Source: an uncultured Planctomycetaceae bacterium (GTDB taxonomy: Bacteria; Planctomycetota; Planctomycetia; Pirellulales; UBA1268). From it: a stretch of DNA of 8,275 bases. The DNA is taken from positions 1-8,275 of the forward strand of contig CAISKG010000174.1 of assembly GCA_903885855.1 (NCBI GenBank). Reading direction: 5' to 3'. Positions 1 to 6,617 of the stretch are shown here, piece by piece. The notes under the pieces are model-generated. The model ran no database searches. It was not told where the DNA came from and saw nothing but the letters and a program-made list of their open reading frames with translations. Each line of letters starts with the position of its first letter. The first letter of the stretch is position 1. A program made the translations under genes and the position numbers.

Positions 1-1
1 C

Positions 2-685
2 AAGACGAGCCAGAACGTCTCCATCACGCGCGACGTCTCCGGCGAGGGGGTGCAGCAGGCGCTGCTCAAGATGCTCGAGGGGACGGTCGCCAACGTGCCT
101 CCGCAGGGGGGCCGCAAGCACCCCGAGCAGCAGTACATCCAGATCGACACCTCGAACATCCTCTTCATCTGCGGCGGGACGTTCGTGGGCATCGACAAGA
201 TCATCGCCAAGCGCCTCGGCAAGCGCACGATCGGCTTCGGCCAGCCCAGCGGCCGCAAGGGGGAGGCGTCGCTGGGCGAACTGCTGCCGCAGGTCGACTC
301 CGACGACATCCTCGAATTCGGCCTGATCCCCGAGCTCGTCGGCCGCCTGCCGGTGATCTCGTCGCTCAAGCCGCTCGACGAGGCGGCCCTCGTCAAGGTG
401 CTGAAGGAGCCGAAGAACGCGTTGGTGAAGCAGTATCAGAAGCTGTTCTCGATGGAGAACTGCGAGCTGGAGTTCACCGACGCCGCCCTGACCGCGATCG
501 CCCGTCGCGCCCTGCGCAAGGACACCGGCGCCCGCGGCCTGCGCTCGATCATCGAGGACGTCATGCTCGACCCGATGTTCGACCTGCCGGAGAACGCCGG
601 CAGCGCGTACGTGATCACCGACCGCAACGTCGACGACAAGGAGCCCGTGGTGCCCCACCACGAGGCGCGCCACAAGTCGGCCTGA
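2..685 (+). CDS. clpX: ATP-dependent Clp protease ATP-binding subunit ClpX, C-terminal part (5' end outside window)
   Basis: ClpX is the AAA+ unfoldase that recognises tagged proteins and feeds them to the ClpP peptidase in the cytoplasm. The reading frame is open from base 2, so the gene begins before the window. The zinc-binding domain, Walker A/B motifs and GYVG pore loop must lie upstream. What is visible matches ClpX closely: SITRDVSGEGVQQALLK at the window start, the RKH loop (GGRKHPEQQ) that helps select ssrA-tagged substrates, the IGFG loop region that contacts ClpP, FGLIPELVGRLPVI with the sensor arginine, LKEPKNALVKQYQ, and the sensor-2 motif TGARGLRSI. The gene ends TGA 683-685 after a short polar tail. 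It converges on the methyltransferase gene, with 31 bases between the two stop codons. The ATG/GTG codons inside the frame, such as GTG at 50, are internal and not the start. Identity is very secure. Confidence 0.97.
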   Translation, partial: KTSQNVSITRDVSGEGVQQALLKMLEGTVANVPPQGGRKHPEQQYIQIDTSNILFICGGTFVGIDKIIAKRLGKRTIGFGQPSGRKGEASLGELLPQVDSDDILEFGLIPELVGRLPVISSLKPLDEAALVKVLKEPKNALVKQYQKLFSMENCELEFTDAALTAIARRALRKDTGARGLRSIIEDVMLDPMFDLPENAGSAYVITDRNVDDKEPVVPHHEARHKSA

Positions 686-716
686 CGCCGGGAGCGCGGG
701 CCGCACGGCCGTCCCC

Positions 717-1670
717 TCACGCCGGCGGCTTGCGCAGCGCCACGTGGCAGCTGGTCCACACGCGCTCCCCCGCGCGCAGGGCCACCGCCGGGTACTCCGG
801 CCAGGTGAGCTTGTGGAAGAGGATCTCGCCGTGCTCCGCGACGTGCGCCCGCACGGCGGCGGCCGCCGCGTCGAAGTCGCGTGCCGGCCCCGCTTCCCCG
901 GCCGTCGCCGGCCGGAAGGCGTCGATCGGCTGGAGGCCCGAGGCCTCGACGATGAGCCGCTCCAGCTCGCCGCGGTCGAACATCAGGATCCCCGGCAGCC
1001 CCGGCCCCGGGCCGGCGAGCCGGTACTCCGTCGAGATCGAGAGGATCCCCCCCGGCGCCAGCACGCGTGCCATCTCGCGTGCCGCCCGCGCCACCTCGGC
1101 GTGGCCGCCGAAGTGCTCGATGGAGCCGCTGGAGAAGATGCCGTCGAAGGAGCCGTCCTCGTAGCGGAGGTCGAGGCCGTTCATGTGCTGTACGACCAGG
1201 CGCCGGGCGTTCCAGGGCCTCGGCCAGTAGCGGCCGGGATCGAGGAACATGTGCAGGTTCGCCGACTCCTCCCAGGCCCGTGCCCCGTGCCGCGACGGCC
1301 GCACCACCTCCGCCAGGGCGCGGGAGACGTTGCCGAGGCGGCGCGACAGCGACTTGGGCCGCGGCGGCGGCTCGGCGAGGTACAGGTCGGTGGCGTGCAC
1401 CTCGCCCACGAGGCCGGTGAGGTGGAAGATCGTCGGCTCGTTGCCCGCCCCGACCCCGAGGATCCGGGCGTCACGGCGCAGCACCCCGCCCCGTTCGAGG
1501 GCCAGGACGGCCATCGCCACCTCCCAGTCCTTGCGGTACTCCCGCCCCAGCGGCCAGGCCGCCCCGAAACGCTCCGTCTCGTGGGCGTAGACGCCGCGGA
1601 GCGGGCGGAGCAGATCGGGATGGGCGAAGTCGGCGAGCGCCAGCACCTTGTTGGACGGCAGCGGCTCCAT
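717..1670 (-). CDS. Class I SAM-dependent methyltransferase (Methyltransf_11-like)
   Basis: A 317-residue protein predicted to be a soluble, S-adenosylmethionine-dependent methyltransferase of the Rossmann-fold class. Visible motifs are the glycine-rich SAM-binding loop ILGVGAGNEPT (about residues 70-80), the acidic end of strand beta2 in VHATDLY (91-97), the motif FDGIFSSGSIEHFGG (175-189), and VLAPGGILSISTEYR (203-217), the usual post-motif III strand. The open frame extends to 1727, but the ATG at 1670 is preferred: GGAGG lies 5 bases upstream (1676-1680), and the extra 19 residues are proline-rich low complexity. The N-terminal part (SNKVLALADFAHPDL) and the insert at 100-165 do not reveal the substrate. 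Sugar, lipid or small-molecule methylation are all possible. It follows the aminotransferase gene on the same strand after 112 bases, so co-transcription is possible but not shown. Confidence 0.88.
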   Translation of the reverse strand: MEPLPSNKVLALADFAHPDLLRPLRGVYAHETERFGAAWPLGREYRKDWEVAMAVLALERGGVLRRDARILGVGAGNEPTIFHLTGLVGEVHATDLYLAEPPPRPKSLSRRLGNVSRALAEVVRPSRHGARAWEESANLHMFLDPGRYWPRPWNARRLVVQHMNGLDLRYEDGSFDGIFSSGSIEHFGGHAEVARAAREMARVLAPGGILSISTEYRLAGPGPGLPGILMFDRGELERLIVEASGLQPIDAFRPATAGEAGPARDFDAAAAAVRAHVAEHGEILFHKLTWPEYPAVALRAGERVWTSCHVALRKPPA

Positions 1671-1675
1671 GTCAT

Positions 1676-1680
1676 CCTCC
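1676..1680 (-). promoter_or_regulatory. Ribosome binding site deciding the methyltransferase start
   Basis: On the minus strand GGAGG stands 5 bases before the ATG at 1670. The longer start at 1727 has no comparable site. This fixes the 317-residue form as the likelier product. Confidence 0.7.
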
Positions 1681-1782
1681 CCGGGGCAAGGGGGCGGGGG
1701 CGGGCCGTCGTGCCCGTGCCGCCGCACCGGGAGGGAGTGTGGACGGCGTCCGGGAGCGGCCGCAAGGCCAGTCGGTCGGCGG

Positions 1783-2955
1783 TCAGACGGCGCCGGCGAG
1801 GCGGCGGAGGGCCTCGATCCCGCGGTCGAGCGTGCGGTCGGTGACGGTGTAGGCGATGCGGAAGTGGGTGTCGGCGCCGCCGAACACGCTCCCCGGCACC
1901 ACGATCAGCTTCTCGCGCTCCGCCGCGATCTCCGCGAACCGCCGGCCCGAGCCCCCCGGGGCCTCGGGATAGAGGTAGAAGGCGCCGCCCGGCTTCACGA
2001 ACCGGTAGTGCTCCGCGAGCCCCGCCATCAGCCGGTCGCGCTTCCGCCGGCACTCGGCGAGCGGGACGTCCATCGGCGCGTCGAGCGCGGCGATCGCCGC
2101 CCACTGGCCGACCTGCGGCGCGCAGACGAAGGTGTACTGCTGCAGCATGGTGCACGCGTCGACGACCTCCGCGGGGCCGTGGACCCAGCCCACGCGCCAG
2201 CCGGTCATGGCGTGCGACTTGGAGAAGCCGTCGATCACCACCACGCGGTCACTGTGGGCGGCGGGGGAATGGAAGGGCTCGTCGTAGCAGAACGACCGGT
2301 AGAGCTCGTCGCTCACCAGCGTCACCCCGGCCCGCTCCGCCAGCCGCGCGAGGTCGCGCACGGTGTCCGCCGGGGCGACGAAACCGGTGGGGTTGGAGGG
2401 GGTGTTGAGGAGGATCGCCCGCGTGCGCGGGGTGATCGCCGCGGCCACCGCGTCGACGTCGATGCGGAACGTCGGCGAGGTGTCGACGATCACGCAGCGG
2501 CCGCCGAGGAATTCGACGAGCGGGCGGTACATCACGAACGCCGGCTCGAAGAGGATCACTTCGTCGCCCGGGTCGACCAGCGCCATCAGCACGAGCACCA
2601 GCGCCCCGCTGGAGCCGCTGGTGACGCACAGCTTCCGCCCCGGCTGCCCCGTCTCCGCCCGGGCCCGCTCCTCGAGCCGGGCACGCAATTCCGGGATCCC
2701 CTGGGTCTGCGTGTAGCCGTTGCGCCCCGCGTCGACGGCCTCCCTGGCCGCCGTCCGCGCCGCCTGCGGCATGGGGAAGTCGGGCTGGCCGATCGCGAGG
2801 TTGATCGGGTCCTCGAGCCGTGCCGCGAGGTCGAAGGCCTTGCGGATGCCGGAGGAGTCGAACGCCCCGGCACGCTTCGAGATCGCGGTCCGGCGCGGCT
2901 GGGATGGATCGTTCACGGCAGGCCGCACGGGGTGCGCCCCGGGGTCGCCGCTCAC
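1783..2955 (-). CDS. Class I/II PLP-dependent aminotransferase
   Basis: A cytoplasmic pyridoxal-phosphate aminotransferase of fold type I (aspartate aminotransferase superfamily), 390 residues from the GTG at 2955. The signature residues are in order: the N-terminal DSSGIRKAFDLA and INLAIGQPDF (33-60), YTQTQGIPELR (81-91), TSGSSGAL (112-119), LLNTPSNPTG with the PLP-contacting Asn (182-191), SDELY with Asp216 and Tyr219, the Schiff-base lysine K246 in GFSKSHAMTGWRVG, and the substrate carboxylate-binding arginine R366 in HFRIAYT. All catalytic positions are intact. The GTG at 2955-2953 overlaps the TGA of the tlpA-like gene (GTGA), which suggests translational coupling. A second in-frame GTG at 2916 would give 377 residues starting just before the conserved region. 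Neither has a clear Shine-Dalgarno sequence. The amino acid substrate cannot be read from the sequence. Confidence 0.92.
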   Translation of the reverse strand: MSGDPGAHPVRPAVNDPSQPRRTAISKRAGAFDSSGIRKAFDLAARLEDPINLAIGQPDFPMPQAARTAAREAVDAGRNGYTQTQGIPELRARLEERARAETGQPGRKLCVTSGSSGALVLVLMALVDPGDEVILFEPAFVMYRPLVEFLGGRCVIVDTSPTFRIDVDAVAAAITPRTRAILLNTPSNPTGFVAPADTVRDLARLAERAGVTLVSDELYRSFCYDEPFHSPAAHSDRVVVIDGFSKSHAMTGWRVGWVHGPAEVVDACTMLQQYTFVCAPQVGQWAAIAALDAPMDVPLAECRRKRDRLMAGLAEHYRFVKPGGAFYLYPEAPGGSGRRFAEIAAEREKLIVVPGSVFGGADTHFRIAYTVTDRTLDRGIEALRRLAGAV

Positions 2956-4136
2956 TGGAACAGCTCGGAGAGCCGCTCCTCGAGCTTCTCGCCGCGCACG
3001 TCCATCGACACGACCTTGCCGTCGCGCCCCACGAGGATCACCGTGGGGATCCCGGTGATGCCGTAGTAGGTGGCCAGCGGATGCTGCCAGCCCTCCCCCT
3101 CCGGCGTCTCGAAGAGGATCGTCCAGGGGATGTCGCGCTCCTTGAGGAACGCCTCGAGGGCCTCGCGGTCGGTGTCGAGGCTCACGCCCACCACCTCGAA
3201 GCCCTTGTCGTGGTACTTCTCCCAGGCGGCGAGCACGTTGGGCAGCTCGGCGATGCACGGGCCGCACCAGGTGGCCCAGAAGTCGACGAGCACCACCTTG
3301 CCGTCGAGCGTGGCGGGATCGAAGGCGGAGCCGTCGAGGTTGGTGCCGGAGATCTTCATCTCGTTGCCCGGCAGCGAGAGGCGGCGCAGCATGCCGGCGA
3401 AGCCCTCACCCATCGCCTTAATCTGCGGGTTGCCGCTCTTGGCGAAGGACCCGCCGAAGGTCTCGTAGGCGGAGCGGGCGACGTCGCCGGCCCCCGGCAT
3501 CTGCTCGATGGCGCCGGCGAGCTGCATCGCCAGGCCGGCCATCCGCGGATCGTCGGGGTTGGCCTCGAGCATGCCCCCCACGCGCTTCACCAAGCCGGCC
3601 GCGCCGTCGACGTCGCCGGTGGAGAGGACCTTGCGGGCCTCGGCGACGACGATCAGCTGCGTGGCCTCGGCGGCGAGGTCCTTGTCGGCCGAGTCGACGA
3701 GGGTGCCGGCGAATTCGGTCGCGGTCGCGGCCGCCTCCGCGTCGCCGAACTGGCCGAGCATCGTCAGCCCCTCGAGCTTGAGCTTCGACGCCTGGGTGTG
3801 GAAGTCGTCGTCCACCTCGACCTGCGCGAGGATCTTGTCGGCCACCTTCACCGACGCCTCCGCCACCTGCTTGAAGAAGCCCATCGCCTCCTCGCGCGAC
3901 TTGGGGCGGAAGTTGCGGTTCCGCACCTCCTCGATGAATTGCATCAACTCCTCGGGCTTGCCGTCGGGAATCTCACCGATCTCGGGGACACCCTCCACCG
4001 GTGCCTTGGCCGACGGATCGGCCACGTCGTCGACGACCACCTGCGCGCCGGCCGGCATGCCCGCGGCGGCGAGGAGGGCGACGGCGCAGCACAAGGCCGT
4101 CAGACGGCCGACGAGGTGGGAGAGCGGAGCGGACAT
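2952..4136 (-). CDS. Secreted TlpA/ResA-like thioredoxin-fold protein with long N-terminal helical region
   Basis: A 394-residue exported protein. Residues 1-31 form a Sec signal peptide (hydrophobic LTALCCAVALLAAAG, likely cut after AGA31). Residues about 55-255 are charged, Ala-rich and predicted largely helical, with no motif I recognise. The C-terminal third (about 256-394) is a TlpA-like thioredoxin domain: VVLVDFWATWCGPC with active-site cysteines C291 and C294, the downstream VVGVSLDTD strand, and the cis-proline loop GIPT (P364). Members of this family act as periplasmic thiol-disulfide oxidoreductases, usually reducing client disulfides. The ATG at 4136 is chosen because GAGG lies 5 bases upstream and the signal peptide starts there; the open frame continues further with arginine-rich shadow sequence. 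It overlaps the aminotransferase start. The Cys-rich lipoprotein gene immediately upstream offers a possible client, which is inference only. Confidence 0.92.
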   Translation of the reverse strand: MSAPLSHLVGRLTALCCAVALLAAAGMPAGAQVVVDDVADPSAKAPVEGVPEIGEIPDGKPEELMQFIEEVRNRNFRPKSREEAMGFFKQVAEASVKVADKILAQVEVDDDFHTQASKLKLEGLTMLGQFGDAEAAATATEFAGTLVDSADKDLAAEATQLIVVAEARKVLSTGDVDGAAGLVKRVGGMLEANPDDPRMAGLAMQLAGAIEQMPGAGDVARSAYETFGGSFAKSGNPQIKAMGEGFAGMLRRLSLPGNEMKISGTNLDGSAFDPATLDGKVVLVDFWATWCGPCIAELPNVLAAWEKYHDKGFEVVGVSLDTDREALEAFLKERDIPWTILFETPEGEGWQHPLATYYGITGIPTVILVGRDGKVVSMDVRGEKLEERLSELFQ

Positions 4137-4198
4137 GGCATCCTCGGAGGGTGTGCTCCCCGGAGGAGACCGGGGGCGGGGGGCGAAGCGGATGAGGG

Positions 4199-4228
4199 AT
4201 CGTACTGGCGCTCCACCCCGGGGGGCAA
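4199..4228 (-). promoter_or_regulatory. Possible sigma70-type promoter for the tlpA-like gene
   Basis: Reading the minus strand, TTGCCC (4228-4223) is followed after 18 bases by TACGAT (4204-4199). Both hexamers are fair matches to -35 and -10 elements in an otherwise very GC-rich gap. Transcription would begin near 4191 and give a leader of about 55 bases before the ATG at 4136. It lies downstream of the hairpin that follows the DUF11 gene, which fits a separate transcription unit. This is a visual match only. Confidence 0.35.
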
Positions 4229-4237
4229 TCGCGCGTC

Positions 4238-4274
4238 GGCCGGGGGCCCGCGAAGCGGGCCGCGGCGGCCGGCC
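4238..4274 (-). terminator. GC-rich hairpin after the DUF11 lipoprotein gene, possible terminator without a T-tract
   Basis: GGCCCGC (4245-4251) and GCGGGCC (4255-4261) form a perfect 7-bp stem with a 3-base loop. An outer arm, GGCCGG (4238-4243) with CCGGCC (4269-4274), could extend it. It begins about 10-20 bases past the stop codon at 4283, the right place for a terminator. There is no run of T after it on the minus strand, so it may be an mRNA-stabilising end or a weak terminator. Confidence 0.4.
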
Positions 4275-4282
4275 CGGGGGCG

Positions 4283-5755
4283 TCAGTGGACGATGGTGCG
4301 GAAGCGGACGAAGCCGCCCTGGCCCGGGGCCAGCGTGCCCCGGATCGCCCACGTGATCACCGTCGAGCCGTCCTCGGCCTTGGCGGTGGAGACGTCGGCG
4401 GGCAGGTTCGACACGGCGCTGTTCTCGATCACCTCCAGCCGCGCCGGCACGGCGTCGGCGAGCGTGACGTCGGTGATCGGCCGGTCGCCCGAATTGAGCA
4501 GGAAGATCGTGAAGTCGAGTTCCTCCCCCGGGCGTGCGGTGTCGCTGCCGGCCCGCTTGGAGAGCGTCAGCTCGCAGCGCCCCGGCGACTCGATCCGCAG
4601 GGTGGCCACGCCATGGTCGACCGCGAGGACGTCGGCCGCCTCGCCGTTGACCGTCACCTGGGCCCCGGAGACGCAACTCCAGGCCATGGGCACCTCGATC
4701 CTCCGCGCGAGCCGCGGCGCCTCCACGTTGACCAGCGGCTCGGCCGGCTGGTCGAGGGCATGCGCCTTGGGGCCCGCGAACGCCTCCTCGAGCCGCGGCG
4801 GCTGGACCTTGTCGACGGCCAGGACGGGGATGCGGTCCTCCACGGCGATGCCAGGCTGGGCGCGCCGCGCGGCCACGACCTGCACCGGCTGGGTCTTGTC
4901 GCGCACCCCCTGGCCGGCGACCTCGGCTTCCACCAGCGTGTCGAGCGCCACGCCCTTGGGGCCGACCGGCACGGCGTCCTCGAAGGGGCGGATCACGCGC
5001 CGCACCGACGAGAAACGCGGCGCGTAGACGCAGGTGCAGTTCGACGCCACGACACAGGCCTCCGCCTCGAGGCAGGCCTCGTCCTCGGGCGCGGGGCCGG
5101 GGCCGTCGGCGCGGTACCGCGCGACCGTGTCGCCGGAGGTGAGATTGACCAGGCCGCGCGCGCCGCGCGCCTGCGCGGGTTTGCCGTGGTCGCCGCCGTC
5201 GCACACCAGGCAGGGCCCGACCACCGGGATCGCCACCGTGGGGACGATCGGACCGCACGCGCCCGACTGGCACTCGCCCCCGCGGCAGCCCGCGCCGTGG
5301 CCGAGGTGGCGGCGGAGGTGCGAGCCGAGACGACCGGTGGGATGGAGCCGGCAGTGCGGCGACCCGCAGCCCCCGGGGCCGCCGGGCCCGGACGGCACGC
5401 TCGCGTGGCAGCGCCCGTCGGGGCAGGGGGCGCCCGCGGCCGCGACCGGCAGCGGTGCCGCGTGCGAGGCCAGCGCGACGCGGGGCAGGGGAGGGGAGGG
5501 GGGCTCGACGCCGGCCGGGGCAGCGGTCCGCTGGGCCTCGCCGGGAAGCGCGGCGGCGGTGACCGCGGCGGCTGCCGGGCGCCCGTCCGCGGGCGCTGCG
5601 TCGTCGTCGTCGGCGGCGGCGTGCTCCACGAGCGTCGCCACCGGCACGACGGAGTGGCTCATCGAACGGCAGGAGGCGAGGATCACCGCGCCGGCGGCGA
5701 TCGCCAGCCAGCGCAGCACGTCGCCGCTCCGCTGTCGGTCGGCGGGGCGGCTCAT
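4283..5755 (-). CDS. Cys/His-rich lipoprotein with C-terminal DUF11 domain (OmcB-like)
   Basis: A 490-residue predicted lipoprotein. The N-terminus has a basic start, the hydrophobic WLAIAAGAVILAS and a lipobox ending at C29, so the mature protein should be lipid-anchored on the periplasmic side or at the outer membrane. Residues 40-110 are Ala/Pro/Asp-rich low complexity. Residues 111-242 hold 13 cysteines, many in short pairs (CPDGRC, CGSPHC, CRGGEC, CLVC, CTC), plus several histidines. A stretch with PRFSSVRRVIRPFEDAV (246-262) resembles planctomycete DUF11 proteins from memory. Residues about 395-488 are a DUF11 beta-sandwich: KRAGSDTARPGEELDFTIF, NSGDRPITDVTLADAVPARL and a closing GTLAPGQGGFVRFRT. 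DUF11 repeats occur in chlamydial OmcB, a Cys-rich disulfide-cross-linked envelope protein, but overall homology is not claimed. The ATG overlaps the stop of the preceding gene (ATGA), so coupled translation is likely. The role is presumably structural. Confidence 0.85.
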   Translation of the reverse strand: MSRPADRQRSGDVLRWLAIAAGAVILASCRSMSHSVVPVATLVEHAAADDDDAAPADGRPAAAAVTAAALPGEAQRTAAPAGVEPPSPPLPRVALASHAAPLPVAAAGAPCPDGRCHASVPSGPGGPGGCGSPHCRLHPTGRLGSHLRRHLGHGAGCRGGECQSGACGPIVPTVAIPVVGPCLVCDGGDHGKPAQARGARGLVNLTSGDTVARYRADGPGPAPEDEACLEAEACVVASNCTCVYAPRFSSVRRVIRPFEDAVPVGPKGVALDTLVEAEVAGQGVRDKTQPVQVVAARRAQPGIAVEDRIPVLAVDKVQPPRLEEAFAGPKAHALDQPAEPLVNVEAPRLARRIEVPMAWSCVSGAQVTVNGEAADVLAVDHGVATLRIESPGRCELTLSKRAGSDTARPGEELDFTIFLLNSGDRPITDVTLADAVPARLEVIENSAVSNLPADVSTAKAEDGSTVITWAIRGTLAPGQGGFVRFRTIVH

Positions 5756-6495
5756 GGCACCACCCCCGGCGCGGGCTGCCGATTGCCGATGACGATCTCC
5801 GCCACGGGGCTGCCGAGCTCGGCGGCCACGTCGAGGGGATCGTCGCAGGGACGGACGTCGAACCAGTCGGCCTCCGAGACGTCGGCCATGTTCGGGTCGC
5901 ATTCCATGTAGACCACGCGCCGCACGTGGGCCCCTTCCACCGCCATCAGCAGGTCGTCCTCGTCGAGTTGGATCTCGACCGGGAACCGCCGCTCCATGCC
6001 CGGCGGCGCGGCGAGCCGGGCCAGGACGCGCACGGTGGGGAACAGTTCGAGCCCCTCGTAGCCGCGGATTCCCGCCACCCGCAGCCGGTAGGTCGCCCCC
6101 ACCAGGAGCGTGGTCTTGAAGGGGGTCGCCGCCGTGGGGGGCGACCAGCCCTCGAAGGTCTCCACCGAGATCGTCATCCCGGCCGGACCGCGGATCGCGA
6201 CCGGCTGCAGCGCGGCGGCGAGGGAGGGTTCCGGACGGGGACCGGCCTGCGGGTGTCCTTGGGCGCCAATCGCTCCCGGCAAGGTGTTACCGACGAATGG
6301 TTCCGCCCGCCCCCCCCCGCCGGTCTCGCCGCCGAGCAGCGACGGGACCAGGAAGAGGAGACACGCGGTCGTCAGCAGCCCTCGGACAACCCGCAGCACG
6401 GTCCCCGACCGGACGACCTCCCGGGCGCCGTGCCCGGGGAGATCCCACCGCGTCGTCGTGCCGGCCGTGCGTCCGGTGCTGCGGTGGGTGGTCAT
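5752..6495 (-). CDS. Secreted or membrane-anchored hypothetical protein sharing a domain with the adjacent lipoprotein
   Basis: A protein of about 247 residues that I do not recognise as a named family. One hydrophobic segment (LLTTACLLFLVPSLLGG, 40-56) is a signal peptide or N-terminal anchor. A Gly/Pro-rich linker follows, and residues about 101-240 form a compact domain. This domain matches the neighbouring lipoprotein in the same order: GPAGM, YRLRVAGIRGYEGLELFPTVRV (136-157), FPVEIQLDEDDL, VRRVVYMECDP, and a closing GSPVAEIVIGNR. The two genes are therefore paralogous over this region. The start is uncertain. ATG 6495 is used here but has no Shine-Dalgarno sequence. ATG 6531 would add 12 residues. 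GTG 6399 would give 215 residues with a compact signal peptide. The stop overlaps the next gene's ATG (ATGA). Two cysteines (C199, C217) lie in the domain. The function is unknown; export and context suggest the cell envelope. Confidence 0.8.
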   Translation of the reverse strand: MTTHRSTGRTAGTTTRWDLPGHGAREVVRSGTVLRVVRGLLTTACLLFLVPSLLGGETGGGGRAEPFVGNTLPGAIGAQGHPQAGPRPEPSLAAALQPVAIRGPAGMTISVETFEGWSPPTAATPFKTTLLVGATYRLRVAGIRGYEGLELFPTVRVLARLAAPPGMERRFPVEIQLDEDDLLMAVEGAHVRRVVYMECDPNMADVSEADWFDVRPCDDPLDVAAELGSPVAEIVIGNRQPAPGVVP

Positions 6496-6552
6496 GGGAA
6501 TCAGGTGAGACTGTGGTGATGGGACAGGCATCGATCCGACCGTCGCGGGCAC

Positions 6553-6599
6553 CGGGAGCCCGCCGTTCCCCGACGGCTCCCGCCAGGGCGGGGAGCCGT
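6553..6599 (-). promoter_or_regulatory. Two mutually exclusive hairpins in the gap between the paralogous envelope genes
   Basis: ACGGCTCCC (6573-6581) pairs perfectly with GGGAGCCGT (6591-6599) over 9 bp. The same central arm can instead pair with CGGGAGCC (6553-6560) through GGCTCCCG (6575-6582) over 8 bp. Both lie 20-65 bases after the lipoprotein stop. No T-tract follows on the minus strand. The arrangement resembles an attenuator or an mRNA-processing and stability element that sets relative expression, but this is not shown. Confidence 0.35.
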
Positions 6600-6617
6600 G
6601 CCGACCGCGACCCCGCG

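Noticed and set aside
695..711. Short inverted repeat GGCC-GCAC-GGCC between clpX and the methyltransferase gene
   Set aside because: Only a 4-bp stem without a T-tract. A bidirectional terminator is plausible at this convergent junction but is not supported by the sequence.
1756..1769. GGCC-GCAA-GGCC hairpin in the gap before the methyltransferase gene
   Set aside because: The 4-bp stem is too short to count as a terminator in DNA this GC-rich, and no T-tract follows.
744..1844. Plus-strand open frame of 366 residues
   Set aside because: Antisense to the methyltransferase gene, whose SAM-binding motifs are intact. The product is Arg/Gly/Pro-rich with no motif.
1648..3066. Plus-strand open frame of 472 residues
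   Set aside because: Antisense to the aminotransferase, which has all catalytic motifs. The translated product is low-complexity Arg/Gly/His sequence.
2820..5027. Long plus-strand open frame of 735 residues
   Set aside because: It lies antisense to the aminotransferase, tlpA-like and DUF11 genes, is Arg/His/Gly-rich without domains, and spans several convincing genes. It is a shadow caused by high GC.
4286..5911. Plus-strand open frame of 541 residues
   Set aside because: Antisense to the DUF11 lipoprotein, with no signal peptide, domain or ribosome binding site.
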